The notes beneath the pieces are model-generated. The model was not told where the DNA came from. It saw only the letters and a program-made list of their open reading frames with translations, and made no database searches. From Rhodococcus sp. BP22 (GTDB taxonomy: Bacteria; Actinomycetota; Actinomycetes; Mycobacteriales; Mycobacteriaceae), in the NCBI RefSeq assembly GCF_014281965.1, contig NZ_JACFTB010000008.1:1-64000 (forward strand): a DNA stretch of 64,000 nucleotides. The letters run 5' to 3'. This document shows, in pieces, positions 26,864 through 35,278 of this stretch. The first letter of the stretch is position 1. Each line of letters opens with the position of its first letter. The translations under genes were made by a program, and so were the position numbers.

Positions 26864-27652
26864 TCAGGTGTGGCTCAAACGGCGGTTGATCTCACGCGTC
26901 AGCCATGCCGGCGAGAATCGTGAGCCGATGGACATCACCTTGGACTGCAACCCCACCGGGAAATGAACCTTGTGCAGTAGGCGCTTCGAAGGCTGGGTGG
27001 CGTCGAAGATCGCTTCGGAGACGTCGTCGGCCGTCAGCTTGATACCGAGCGAGTTGGTGGTGCCCGTGGACACACCCTGGGTCATCGCGGTCTGCACGAA
27101 CAGCGGCCACATCGCTTTCACCGAGATGTCGTACTCCGCCCATTCGAGGTCCAGGGCCTCGGTGATTCCGCGAACCGCGAACTTCGTCGCGCCGTAGGTG
27201 GCAAGTTCGGGTTGGCCGTAGATCGCTGATGCGGAACAGAGGTTGATGACCTGCGCACCGGGGGTGGCCTTCAGATACGGGAAGGCTGCCAGAGTGCCAT
27301 ATACGACCCCGTTGAAGTTGATGTCGATCTGACGCTTGTGCACGGCGAGGGGAATCTCTTCGAACTTGCCCGCGACGAGGACGCCCGCGTTGTTGACCAG
27401 GACGTCGAGTCGCCCGCCGGACTCCGTGTCGAATTCGGTCAGGCGATCTGCCCACTGAACCGGGTCGGTGACGTCGAGAACTCCCGTCACTACACGGCCA
27501 CCGGCCGCGGCGATCTCCTTGCTCAACGACGCCAATCCGGTCTCGTCGATGTCATAGGCCCCGACGAGGTATCCCGAGCGAGCGAATTTCAATGCGGTGG
27601 ACCGTCCGATCCCGGCTGCCGCGCCGGTGATGAACACAGTTCGAGTAGGCAC
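26864..27652 (-). CDS. Short-chain dehydrogenase/reductase
   Basis: 262 residues from GTG 27652 (VPTRTVFITGAAAGIGRS); ATG 27691 and 27748 are longer options. Classical SDR: TGAAAGIG cofactor motif, NNAG, Ser in NLCSASAIYG, YGATK with catalytic Tyr and Lys. Expected NAD(P)-dependent alcohol or ketone oxidoreductase. A GATAAT -10-like box (complement of 27677-27682) sits 25 bp upstream. Divergent from the next gene. Confidence 0.9.
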   Translation of the reverse strand: MPTRTVFITGAAAGIGRSTALKFARSGYLVGAYDIDETGLASLSKEIAAAGGRVVTGVLDVTDPVQWADRLTEFDTESGGRLDVLVNNAGVLVAGKFEEIPLAVHKRQIDINFNGVVYGTLAAFPYLKATPGAQVINLCSASAIYGQPELATYGATKFAVRGITEALDLEWAEYDISVKAMWPLFVQTAMTQGVSTGTTNSLGIKLTADDVSEAIFDATQPSKRLLHKVHFPVGLQSKVMSIGSRFSPAWLTREINRRLSHT

Positions 27653-27739
27653 AACGACAGGATAGGGGTTACTGAGATTATCGGTAAACATTTGGACAGA
27701 TTTCAGGACTACTCTTAGTAGATCTTCGAGGAGATTTCG

Positions 27740-28192
27740 GTGAATCACGAACGAATTCTGCGCTCGGTCGCCTTCGTCGCTGTCGGCTACCTCATTGTGC
27801 TGATCATCTGGGCCGGCTTACTGCGAACGCATACACCGCCCGGTACTCTGCCCTACCAAATTGTCGGCCTGGTTGCCGGATTCGGTACGGCGCTCGCGTT
27901 GGCCATGATGGTCGCCAACCGCCCCACTGCCGAACAGCGACGACTGGCCAAGAACGGGGTCGAAGGCTGGGCGACGGTCGAGGCGAGTCGCAGGATCGAC
28001 GAGAGGAAAATGGAACTCGACTTGGCGTTCACAGTTCCCGGTTCGGATTCCTACGTCGGCAGAATCGTCTATTCGATACCCCCGTCGGAGACAGCGCGAT
28101 TCCAAACCGGTCGAACCTTGCCGATCATGGTCGACCCGTCGGACCACCACCGCGTCCTACTTCTGCCTGGTGAATCCTTCGACGAGAAGTAG
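27740..28192 (+). CDS. Two-pass membrane protein, DUF3592-like
   Basis: 150 residues. Two membrane segments (about 10-27 and 38-58), then a soluble domain: GVEGWATVEASRRIDERK ... FTVPGSDSYVGRIVYSIPPS ... GRTLPIMVDPSDHHRVLL. The GWATV ... V.YDP-type layout is that of DUF3592 proteins. GTG 27740 has GAGGAG upstream. Function unknown. It overlaps the next minus-strand gene by 36 bp tail to tail. The Rv1733c-like protein at 28950 shares the short loop pattern, so the two may be related in outer-domain type. Confidence 0.7.
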   Translation: MNHERILRSVAFVAVGYLIVLIIWAGLLRTHTPPGTLPYQIVGLVAGFGTALALAMMVANRPTAEQRRLAKNGVEGWATVEASRRIDERKMELDLAFTVPGSDSYVGRIVYSIPPSETARFQTGRTLPIMVDPSDHHRVLLLPGESFDEK

Positions 28193-28828
28193 CTGAGCGG
28201 CCGAATACGTCGCCAGAATCGCACCTTCGACAACCCGCCGAGACATCTCGCTCGAAAGATAGAGCCGTCGGTACACGATCAACGCGTCGGAGACGGTGAA
28301 CAGGATTCCGCCCAGCGCCTGCCAGGAACGCGGATCGGAATTCGGCACCACGACACCCGCAAATACATCAGCTCCTGGTGCGGACGCTGGATCTGCAGCC
28401 AACGTCGACATCGCCGCCAGAGTCACGCCGTACCCGGCCAACCCCGGAGCCACCTCCGGTGACTTTCTCGCCAACTGTGACGACGCCACCGCCCACCCGA
28501 AAAAGCGCGGTACGGCAGCGGTAAGGGTCGGTCGACCGCCTGCCGAAGCGAGAAGGGCGCAATAGCAACCCTGCATGACGGCGAACGCCCCGGCTCCGCG
28601 CAGAATCTTCGAATCGTCATCCGGGTCCAGCAGCAGAACGTCCCCGACGGTGGCGGCCGTGAGCGCTACCCCGAGGACCGGCGAGAAGCGTCGCATCCCG
28701 AGCGCGAGCGCAGGAACGATGAGGGGCTTGGCCACCCGGTGCACCGTCTCGTTCCCGGTGACCGCACCGAAAACCGTCGCGACGGCAGCCGAACCGAATG
28801 CAACACGTGAGAACGTCGATCGCTTCAT
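28157..28828 (-). CDS. YhhN/TMEM86 family protein (lysoplasmalogenase-like)
   Basis: About 223 residues, very hydrophobic with seven to eight helices: VAKPLIVPALALG, GDVLLLDPDDDSKILRGAGA, FAVMQGCYCALL, ILFTVSDALIVYRRL. This matches the YhhN family, whose animal members hydrolyse lysoplasmalogens. ATG 28828 has GGAGG upstream; ATG 28846 is an alternative. Activity in a bacterium lacking known plasmalogens is uncertain. Confidence 0.85.
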   Translation of the reverse strand: MKRSTFSRVAFGSAAVATVFGAVTGNETVHRVAKPLIVPALALGMRRFSPVLGVALTAATVGDVLLLDPDDDSKILRGAGAFAVMQGCYCALLASAGGRPTLTAAVPRFFGWAVASSQLARKSPEVAPGLAGYGVTLAAMSTLAADPASAPGADVFAGVVVPNSDPRSWQALGGILFTVSDALIVYRRLYLSSEMSRRVVEGAILATYSAAQLLLVEGFTRQK

Positions 28829-28949
28829 CGGATTTGTTTCCTCCATCGTCGGTCGAGCTGAGCAGATATGTGATGCTGACCTTGAATGCTTGATCGCAGG
28901 CCCCAAGGTTGTCATGGTGATAGTTGGACACGCGAGAGAACACTTGGGG

Positions 28950-29555
28950 ATGACGATGCGCCGAAAGCATTCAGAGCACGCCGGGACGCCCCGGTCATCT
29001 CATCTTGCCGAGCGAAACCCACTGGTTCGCCGCTCGGACCGCATTCAGTCCACCATCAAGACCACCGTCCTCACCCTGATGATCCTGATGCTGCCGGTAG
29101 CTGCGTGGATCGGCATGTCCACCCTCGCCGTCGGGCAAAGTCGGGTCGCAGCACAGGAGAGCAGTGTCCGCCAGGTCACTGCCACTACCACGACCGTCGC
29201 CGATATCGCACCCGTCCTGCAGAGCGAAGTCGGATCGGTTACCAGCGCTACCGTCGACGCGACGTGGAGCTATGACGGGCTCGACCATCAGGGACAGGTC
29301 TCCCTGCCTCCGGGCAGCCCCGCCGGCACCCAGCTCCCGATATGGGTCGACCGAGACGGCGACCAGACCGCACCTCCGGCAACCGGGGCCGATGCCGTCG
29401 TCACTGCACTGTTCACCGGATTCGGCAGCCTCATCGCCGCCGCATCCATTTTCGTCGGCACCTATTTTGCGGTCCGCTTTCGTCTCGACACTCAAAGGCA
29501 CGCCGATTGGGACCGCGAGATCGCTGCGTTTCTGGGAGAGAACAACCCGTCCTGA
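28950..29555 (+). CDS. Rv1733c-like membrane protein
   Basis: 201 residues. RNPLVRRSDRIQ near the N-terminus, a first membrane segment (TVLTLMILMLPVAAWIGMST), an outer loop (about 70-140) with ATWSYDGLDHQGQVSLPPGS and LPIWVDRDGD, and a second membrane segment followed by a short cytoplasmic tail. The layout and the NPLVR..DR start match the mycobacterial Rv1733c family, of unknown function and part of the dormancy response in M. tuberculosis. ATG 28950 or 28956 is the start. Divergent from the YhhN gene. Confidence 0.8.
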   Translation: MTMRRKHSEHAGTPRSSHLAERNPLVRRSDRIQSTIKTTVLTLMILMLPVAAWIGMSTLAVGQSRVAAQESSVRQVTATTTTVADIAPVLQSEVGSVTSATVDATWSYDGLDHQGQVSLPPGSPAGTQLPIWVDRDGDQTAPPATGADAVVTALFTGFGSLIAAASIFVGTYFAVRFRLDTQRHADWDREIAAFLGENNPS

Positions 29556-29710
29556 TCCAGCGGTAGTGGCGCGTCGACGACTCCCCCACCGCATGTACAA
29601 GGTACGGGAAATCACAGTCGACTATCGACGCAGCTCAGCCACCTAAACCACTTCAGTCACAGGCGTCCCACACGTAACACTTCGATAACCAAACCCGAAG
29701 TAAAGCTTTG

Positions 29711-29736
29711 AAGACCGTCAGGTCCGTTACGGTCTT
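29711..29736. promoter_or_regulatory. 8-10-8 inverted repeat in the leader of the surface-protein gene
   Basis: AAGACCGT (29711-29718) and ACGGTCTT (29729-29736) pair perfectly across 10 nt, next to the palindrome AAAGCTTT (29702-29709). It lies 95 bp before the ATG of the alanine-rich protein. A second short dyad, AGCGG (29792-29796) with CCGCT (29803-29807), is nearer to the start. Could be an operator or a leader hairpin; the rest of 29556-29830 shows nothing else clear. Confidence 0.45.
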
Positions 29737-29830
29737 GGAACGCTCGTATGCATGTCTCACTAACCTGAATTCCGTGTCGGGGCGGAAATACAGCGGCTCA
29801 GACCGCTACCGACTGAAGGGCTCCACATAT

Positions 29831-31624
29831 ATGTCGCACAAATCGATCTCTCGGTCTCGGCGTGCCCGCATTGCCGCGGCCGGCGCGGTAGTCGCAATGT
29901 CGTTGACGGTCGCCGCACCCGGCATCGCCTACGCAGAAGATCCGACTACGCCTCCCAGCGTCAGCGAAGAGACGACACCGACCGACGAAACGGCCCCGGA
30001 TACCGGCGAGAGCGCATCCGAGAGCGTGGTGCCCAACGCCGCCGTTCCCGCAGCCAACCAGGGTGACGCCGCCGAGGTCGGACCTATCGTTCCTCTCGAG
30101 GCACCGTCCGCCGAGCGCCCACTGCCTCAGGTCACGGCCGGCGTAGTCATCAACGACGACGGCACCGCGACCATCGACGTCACCGTCGTCCCGCAGCTCT
30201 CCGAAGCGGAGAAGAAGGCGCTCGCCGACGCCGAGATCGCCAGCAAGGCCGCCGCGGAAGCCTCAGTCGCCGCCCAGACTCGCTACGACGCAGCCGTCGC
30301 CGCAGCAGCAGCCTCTAACACCGCCGCAGCCAAAGCCGAGCTCGATGCCGCAGGCGCCGCACTGAGCGCGACCGACGCGACGAAGGCAGCGGAAGCGGCC
30401 AACATTGCCAGCATCGCCGCCTCCGCCGCAGCCACCGCGGCCAAGAACGACAAAGCAACGTTGGATGCCAAGGTTACCGAGACGAAGAATGCCGCTGATA
30501 AAGCGAAGACAGAAGCCGCGGCCGCCGAGAAGAAGGCAATCGAACTAGAGGCCACCGCAGCGGCAGCGGGTGACCCCGACGCCGTCGCAGCCGCCGCCGA
30601 AGCACGGGCAGAGGCCGACGCGAAAGCAGAAATCGCGTTGACTGCACAAGCCGACTTCGACAAGTCGACGACGGAACTGCGCGAGTCCGTCGCCGCCGTC
30701 GAAGAAGCGTTCAAGAAGTTCAACCTCGCGAAGGTCACCGCAGCCGTCCGCGCAGCAGTGGCTACTGCGGCCCGCTCGGCGTCATTGGCCGTCGAGGCCA
30801 GAGCAACTGCAGAAGCGTCTGCAGCTGCAGACGCCAGAGCAACAGAACTCGAAGCAGACGCAGCGGCGAGCACTGAGGAGGCCACTGCCGCGACCAAGGC
30901 CGCCGAGGAAGCACGGGCTGCCGCAACCAAGGCAGCTGCAGATCTGAAGACAGCGGAGGCCGCCGCAACCGCTGCAGCCGAAGCTGCCGCGACCGCCGGT
31001 GACAACGTCGCCGATCTGGAAGCAAAGGCGGCCGCAGCAGCCGCTGCGCTCACCAAGGCAGAGGCTGACGCCACCGCCGCGAACGAGAAATCCGAAGCAC
31101 TCGCAGCTGCCGCAGCTACCGCTGTCGCCGACGCAAAGACGAAGGCCGAGGCCGTGACCGCAGCGAAGGCCGCTGCTGCTACTGCGAAGACCGCCGCCGA
31201 GACCGCGGCCAAGGCCGAAGCTGACCTGAAGAAGAAGGCCGCTGACCTTGCCGCCAGTGGCCCGAAGCTCAGTTTGACCATCAACCTGGGTGGAACCGCT
31301 CACGACGAGGTCGACAGCACCAAGATCGACGAGACCACCGTGGTCGTCGACGAGACCGGCATCGAACTCATCGGTGTCTTCAACGAAGACGGTTCCTTCA
31401 CCGTCGCCGACTACTTCACCACGAACGACCAGGGCGTCATGACGGTTGCCGGCGAACTGCCTGCCGTCGATCTGGCGCTGGGTGATTCAGCCGATTCAGC
31501 ATCGAGCGGTTCTTCCGACTCCAGCCCTCTGCCGGCGATCCTTGCCGGTGTCGGAGTCGTCGCCGTGGCCGCAGTCGGTGGCGGACTGTACCTGCGTCGC
31601 CGCAACGGTGCCGATGCTTCGTAG
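29831..31624 (+). CDS. Secreted alanine-rich coiled-coil surface protein with C-terminal membrane anchor
   Basis: 597 residues. Signal peptide ending near AYA (about residue 36), an acidic Thr/Ser/Pro segment to about 110, then some 370 residues of Ala/Lys/Glu-rich heptad-like sequence predicted to be one long coiled coil, a small beta domain (about 490-560, LSLTINLGGTAHDEVDSTK), a Ser-rich linker, and SPLPAILAG followed by a hydrophobic segment and RRR. The end resembles a sorting signal without a clean LPXTG. It overlaps a sortase gene by 11 bp, which suggests it is the sortase substrate. ATG 29831 is chosen because the signal peptide starts there. Confidence 0.85.
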   Translation: MSHKSISRSRRARIAAAGAVVAMSLTVAAPGIAYAEDPTTPPSVSEETTPTDETAPDTGESASESVVPNAAVPAANQGDAAEVGPIVPLEAPSAERPLPQVTAGVVINDDGTATIDVTVVPQLSEAEKKALADAEIASKAAAEASVAAQTRYDAAVAAAAASNTAAAKAELDAAGAALSATDATKAAEAANIASIAASAAATAAKNDKATLDAKVTETKNAADKAKTEAAAAEKKAIELEATAAAAGDPDAVAAAAEARAEADAKAEIALTAQADFDKSTTELRESVAAVEEAFKKFNLAKVTAAVRAAVATAARSASLAVEARATAEASAAADARATELEADAAASTEEATAATKAAEEARAAATKAAADLKTAEAAATAAAEAAATAGDNVADLEAKAAAAAAALTKAEADATAANEKSEALAAAAATAVADAKTKAEAVTAAKAAAATAKTAAETAAKAEADLKKKAADLAASGPKLSLTINLGGTAHDEVDSTKIDETTVVVDETGIELIGVFNEDGSFTVADYFTTNDQGVMTVAGELPAVDLALGDSADSASSGSSDSSPLPAILAGVGVVAVAAVGGGLYLRRRNGADAS

Positions 31625-32213
31625 ATCCATCTGGGTTACCACTGCGGCACTGCTTATCGCTGTATCCGGTTGCGCAAGTGACGGTTCCGACGTGAGCAGT
31701 CCCAGCAGGGAGTCGGTGGAGGCGCAGATTTCGGCGCCTTCACCGACTGCCGCGGTCGTCGATCCGGCCCAACCCGACGCCATCGAACTACGCTCTTCCG
31801 ACGGCGTCACCTACATGAGCAGCCCGGTCAATCCCGACGGACTCTTCCGCGGAGGAGACAGTGGGCAGGTACTGAATCCTGTCGACGAGCGACCTGCATG
31901 GTGGGCCGAGAGCGGGCTACCGGGAACCGATGCCCAACAGACCGTAGTGGTTGTGGGCCACAACTATTCGAAGAAGGACGCACCGTTCAAGGCACTCGGC
32001 GTCGCACAGCCGGGCGACCGAGTCGTCCTCGATACCCCCAACGGGGTTCTCGAATACGCAGTCGAAAGCGTCGGCCCGCTGCCGAAGGGTTCGCTACTGG
32101 GCGACAACGACCTTCGCCGCTCTGTGCCGGGAAGGTTGATCCTCGCCAACTGCGACGTGCGCGGCGGCGAACCGACGAACGACAACTTCATCGTGGTCGC
32201 TCAGCTGTTGTAG
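31614..32213 (+). CDS. Lipoprotein sortase-like protein
   Basis: 199 residues. The N-terminus is a lipoprotein signal with lipobox AVSGC (Cys20) instead of the usual sortase membrane helix. The C-terminal domain has the sortase layout: VVVVGHNYSKKDAPFKAL with His116, and LILANCDVRGG with Cys180. The usual catalytic Arg about ten residues after Cys is replaced (TNDNFIVVAQLL; Asn189), though Arg183 is near. It resembles actinobacterial class E/F sortases. It overlaps the surface-protein gene by 11 bp. Activity may be altered or use a different Arg. Confidence 0.78.
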   Translation: MLRRSIWVTTAALLIAVSGCASDGSDVSSPSRESVEAQISAPSPTAAVVDPAQPDAIELRSSDGVTYMSSPVNPDGLFRGGDSGQVLNPVDERPAWWAESGLPGTDAQQTVVVVGHNYSKKDAPFKALGVAQPGDRVVLDTPNGVLEYAVESVGPLPKGSLLGDNDLRRSVPGRLILANCDVRGGEPTNDNFIVVAQLL

Positions 32214-32241
32214 TCCGACCGGGGCCTACAAACTAGGGCGT

Positions 32242-32790
32242 CTACAAACCTAGGTCAGCCAAGCCCAGCAGCGAGCGGTATTCGAGCCCCTCGGCGGCAA
32301 TGACGTCGTCGGCACCAGTTGCCCTGTCCACCACGGTGGCAACTCCGACGACCGTCGCACCCGCATCCCGCAGCGCTGCGACGGCAGTCAACGGCGAATT
32401 GCCGGTGGTTGTGGTGTCTTCCACAACCAACACGCGCTTACCGACGATGTCGGGACCTTCGATCTGGCGCTGCATTCCGTGCGCCTTCGCTGCTTTCCGC
32501 ACGACGAACGCGTCGATCGGGCGACCAGATGCGTGCATGACTGCGAACGCAACGGGGTCGGCACCCATGGTCAACCCGCCGACCGAGTCGAAGTCCCAGT
32601 CCGCGACGAGTTCGCGCATCAACGAACCGATCAGCGCGCTCGCTCGGTGGTGGAGCGTCGCACGGCGTAGGTCGACGTAGTAATCGGCCTCTTTCCCCGA
32701 GGACAACGTCACCTTGCCGTGGACGATGGCAAGTTCACGTACGAGCCCGGCCAATTCGGCCCGCTCGGCATTGTCGGCGCTGATGGCCAT
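32242..32790 (-). CDS. pyrE: Orotate phosphoribosyltransferase
   Basis: Converts orotate and PRPP to OMP in pyrimidine biosynthesis. 182 residues from ATG 32790 (MAISADNAERAEL), the family start. Motifs: LSSGKEADYYVDLR near the N-terminus and the PRPP loop VLVVEDTTTTGNSPLTAV. Homologue of Rv0382c. Converges with the sortase gene (28-bp gap). Confidence 0.95.
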   Translation of the reverse strand: MAISADNAERAELAGLVRELAIVHGKVTLSSGKEADYYVDLRRATLHHRASALIGSLMRELVADWDFDSVGGLTMGADPVAFAVMHASGRPIDAFVVRKAAKAHGMQRQIEGPDIVGKRVLVVEDTTTTGNSPLTAVAALRDAGATVVGVATVVDRATGADDVIAAEGLEYRSLLGLADLGL

Positions 32791-32854
32791 GGAGAAATCC
32801 CTTCGGTCGTCTCCGAAGAATCTACCGACTCCGCGCCCGTCGACCGACAGAGGA

Positions 32855-33520
32855 TCAGGCAAGCTGCGCGGGCAAGTCCTCCGGTTGTTCGCCGGCCGAC
32901 GCGGCATGCTCGACGAACGGTTCTGGATCCGGCACCTTCAACGCCTTCGCTATCAACTTCGATGGAAACGTCGTACGCGCCAGCGAGAGTCGATATGCAT
33001 TGTCGTTGTACACCCGCACTGCGCCTGCGATCCGCTTCTCGGTCGTCTCCAGATCGCCGGCGGGACCTTGGAAGGCCCACTTGGCCTTGAGCGTGGGATG
33101 CATGTCCGATTCCGCGAGCACCGAGTGCACTGCGGCAGACAACGCGTTCTCCGCGGCCGCCTGTGCGTTGAGACCCAGTTCGCGCTCACGGACTGCCTTG
33201 GACCACGACCGAGCACCGACCAGGGCACGGACAGTTTTCGGATCGAGGTCCGAGGACTCGACGGCAGCGATGAACGGCTCCAGCTGCACGTGACGGCGAT
33301 CGAGTTCGACGGTCACGAGATGTCGGCTCGCAGCGGTACGAGACGAATAGCGTCGGATTCGCCGTTCGATGCTCGCCGTGTAGGCGAGGAGAACGAGTAC
33401 GAGGATCGCAAGAACCACGAAAACAGTCACGAGGTATGAATTTATCGGTGTTCGGCCCGACACGCCCGCAGGCTCGCCCGCGTCGCGCGAATTAGGTCCG
33501 TCCGCGTCCTCGCCCGACAA
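32855..33520 (-). CDS. LemA family protein
   Basis: 221 residues. One N-terminal membrane segment (about 28-48) then a helical LemA domain ending in the typical RVYNDNAYRLSLARTTFPSK block. LemA proteins are membrane-linked four-helix proteins of unclear role. It overlaps the upstream SDR gene by 29 bp and is followed by pyrE after 64 bp on the same strand. Confidence 0.88.
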   Translation of the reverse strand: MSGEDADGPNSRDAGEPAGVSGRTPINSYLVTVFVVLAILVLVLLAYTASIERRIRRYSSRTAASRHLVTVELDRRHVQLEPFIAAVESSDLDPKTVRALVGARSWSKAVRERELGLNAQAAAENALSAAVHSVLAESDMHPTLKAKWAFQGPAGDLETTEKRIAGAVRVYNDNAYRLSLARTTFPSKLIAKALKVPDPEPFVEHAASAGEQPEDLPAQLA

Positions 33521-34304
33521 GATTGGTCAGCTTCCGGACGGCGCTTTTGGGCACCTTGCTGCCGACGGCTGTCAGAACTTTGTACTGTGCGCCAGGAATG
33601 CTGATGACCTTGCCCTTGTCCAGATCCTTCATCGAGGACTGCACGACCTGCTCGACGTTCAACCACATGAAGCTCGGGATCGAGTACATTTCGATACCCG
33701 CCCGCTGATGGAACTCGGTCTTGATGAAGCCAGGGCACAGGGCTTGGATCTGAACGCCGGTGCCGGCGAGACCACCGGACAATCCTTCGGAGAACGAGAT
33801 GACGTATGCCTTCGACGCCGAGTAGGTGGAGCCTCGTCCGGCCAACAAGCCGGCCACACTCGCAACGTTGATCACTGTGCCCTTGGCCGCGGCGACCATC
33901 GACGGGAGCGCTGCCCGGGTGAAGTGCATGACGGCGGTGACATTGACATCCAACTGCGACTGCAACAGGTCCGGGTCCGCGGTCCAGAATTCGCCCGACG
34001 TACCGAAGCCCGCGTTGTTGACCAGATACTCGACGCCCAGTTCCAAACGCGCGATCACGGTCTCGCGTCCGGCGGAGGTGGCCAGATCCGCGGCAATGAT
34101 CTCCGAGTTCGCACCGAATCCGACGCGAAGATCATCGGCGAGGGCTCGCAGCTTCAACTCGTTGCGAGCGACGAGCACGAGGTCGTAGCCGCGCGATGCC
34201 AGATGGCGCGCGAATTCACCACCGAGACCCGAAGTGGGACCGGTGACGAGCGCGACGGGGCGCGAAGCGGGTGCGGACACAGGTTCGATCGACTCAGCGG
34301 TCAT
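33492..34304 (-). CDS. Short-chain dehydrogenase/reductase
   Basis: 270 residues. SDR motifs: TGPTSGLG for NADP, LVNNAGFGTSGE, NVASVAGLLAGRGSTYSASK with Ser-Tyr-Lys, and LCPGFIKTEFHQRAG. Resembles mycobacterial dehydrogenases annotated for fatty or ketoacyl substrates. First of a minus-strand group with lemA and pyrE. Substrate unknown. Confidence 0.9.
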   Translation of the reverse strand: MTAESIEPVSAPASRPVALVTGPTSGLGGEFARHLASRGYDLVLVARNELKLRALADDLRVGFGANSEIIAADLATSAGRETVIARLELGVEYLVNNAGFGTSGEFWTADPDLLQSQLDVNVTAVMHFTRAALPSMVAAAKGTVINVASVAGLLAGRGSTYSASKAYVISFSEGLSGGLAGTGVQIQALCPGFIKTEFHQRAGIEMYSIPSFMWLNVEQVVQSSMKDLDKGKVISIPGAQYKVLTAVGSKVPKSAVRKLTNLVGRGRGRT

Positions 34305-34383
34305 AGACGTGAAGGCTATCTGCTCGAAGACACTTGATGGCGTCTTGAAAGAACCCGGCGTCGTTCCGATCGATCATTGGTCC

Positions 34384-35220
34384 TCAGGACTCGCGTCGAC
34401 GCCGTTCTGCGTCGCGATTGATCGGGGTCGGGCCACTCGGGCGTCGCGGTGGGTCCACGGGTGCGGCTACGGGTGGGCGCGGAGCCTGCCGGGCGGCGGG
34501 TGCGGGTGCCGGTGCCGGTGCCGGTGCCGGTGGACGGTTCGGCGCGCGCCCGCCCACGTCGACGTCGGGGCGGCGACGCGGCACCTCGGCTCGGGGAGCA
34601 GCCGGGCGATTCCGGACGGGTGGCAGCACGTGAAGCAGTCCCGACAGTCTGGCCACAGCGTCGATAGCGGCGTCCCAATCGCGACCCGTGCTGCTCAGCG
34701 GCACCGACCCCAGTGCCCATTCGCTTTCGCTCCACAGCAACGACACGTGCGCCGGGACGGACTCGGTGAAGGCCGCCATGCGCTGGTCGCAGACCCGGCG
34801 AGCGATTTCGATATCGGTGGCGAACACGACGCGCGGACCGATCGCCCCGAGCAATTCCATGTCCTTCTCACGCGGAGGCGGAGTCGATTTTAGACGAAGA
34901 TCGATATCGACGTCGGACCCGACGGGACGCTTGACCGCCACGATGGTCGAGGTCTCCTCGACGTCGAACAGCACGAACTTCTCGCCCCTGCGGACGCCTC
35001 GTACGACGTCGAGAGCAATCGCATCGTCGAGCTTGGCCAGCGCTGCCCGATGGAAATGCGAGATCAGTTGATCATCCGTCGGGGCGTAGGTATAGCCCTG
35101 GGCCTTCGCCCACATCTGTCGAACTCGCCCCAGCTGGTCGCGGCGCGATCGATCGACATAGAGAAGGGCGACCGCACCCGCGAGCGCGATCACTGCTAGT
35201 CCGAACCACATAACCGTCAT
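34384..35220 (-). CDS. Membrane-anchored conserved protein, Rv0383c-like
   Basis: 278 residues. N-terminal membrane segment (about 4-21), then a soluble domain (about 35-190) rich in charged strands (GEKFVLFDVEETSTIVAVKR, PRVVFATDIEIARRVCDQRM) and a Pro/Ala/Arg-rich tail with a run of alternating Ala-Pro (about 232-243). By sequence type and position between pyrE and clpB it corresponds to Rv0383c. Function unknown. Confidence 0.8.
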   Translation of the reverse strand: MTVMWFGLAVIALAGAVALLYVDRSRRDQLGRVRQMWAKAQGYTYAPTDDQLISHFHRAALAKLDDAIALDVVRGVRRGEKFVLFDVEETSTIVAVKRPVGSDVDIDLRLKSTPPPREKDMELLGAIGPRVVFATDIEIARRVCDQRMAAFTESVPAHVSLLWSESEWALGSVPLSSTGRDWDAAIDAVARLSGLLHVLPPVRNRPAAPRAEVPRRRPDVDVGGRAPNRPPAPAPAPAPAPAARQAPRPPVAAPVDPPRRPSGPTPINRDAERRRRES

Positions 35221-35278
35221 CGGTGATCACCTTATAGCGTGCTGGTTGGGGTGCCTGCGTCGATGGAGCCGGGAGGGT

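Noticed and set aside
30283-31284. 333-codon minus-strand open frame opposite the alanine-rich coiled-coil gene
   Set aside because: Its translation is a monotonous Ala/Ser/Val string, the antisense image of GCN-rich codons; no start signal or family.
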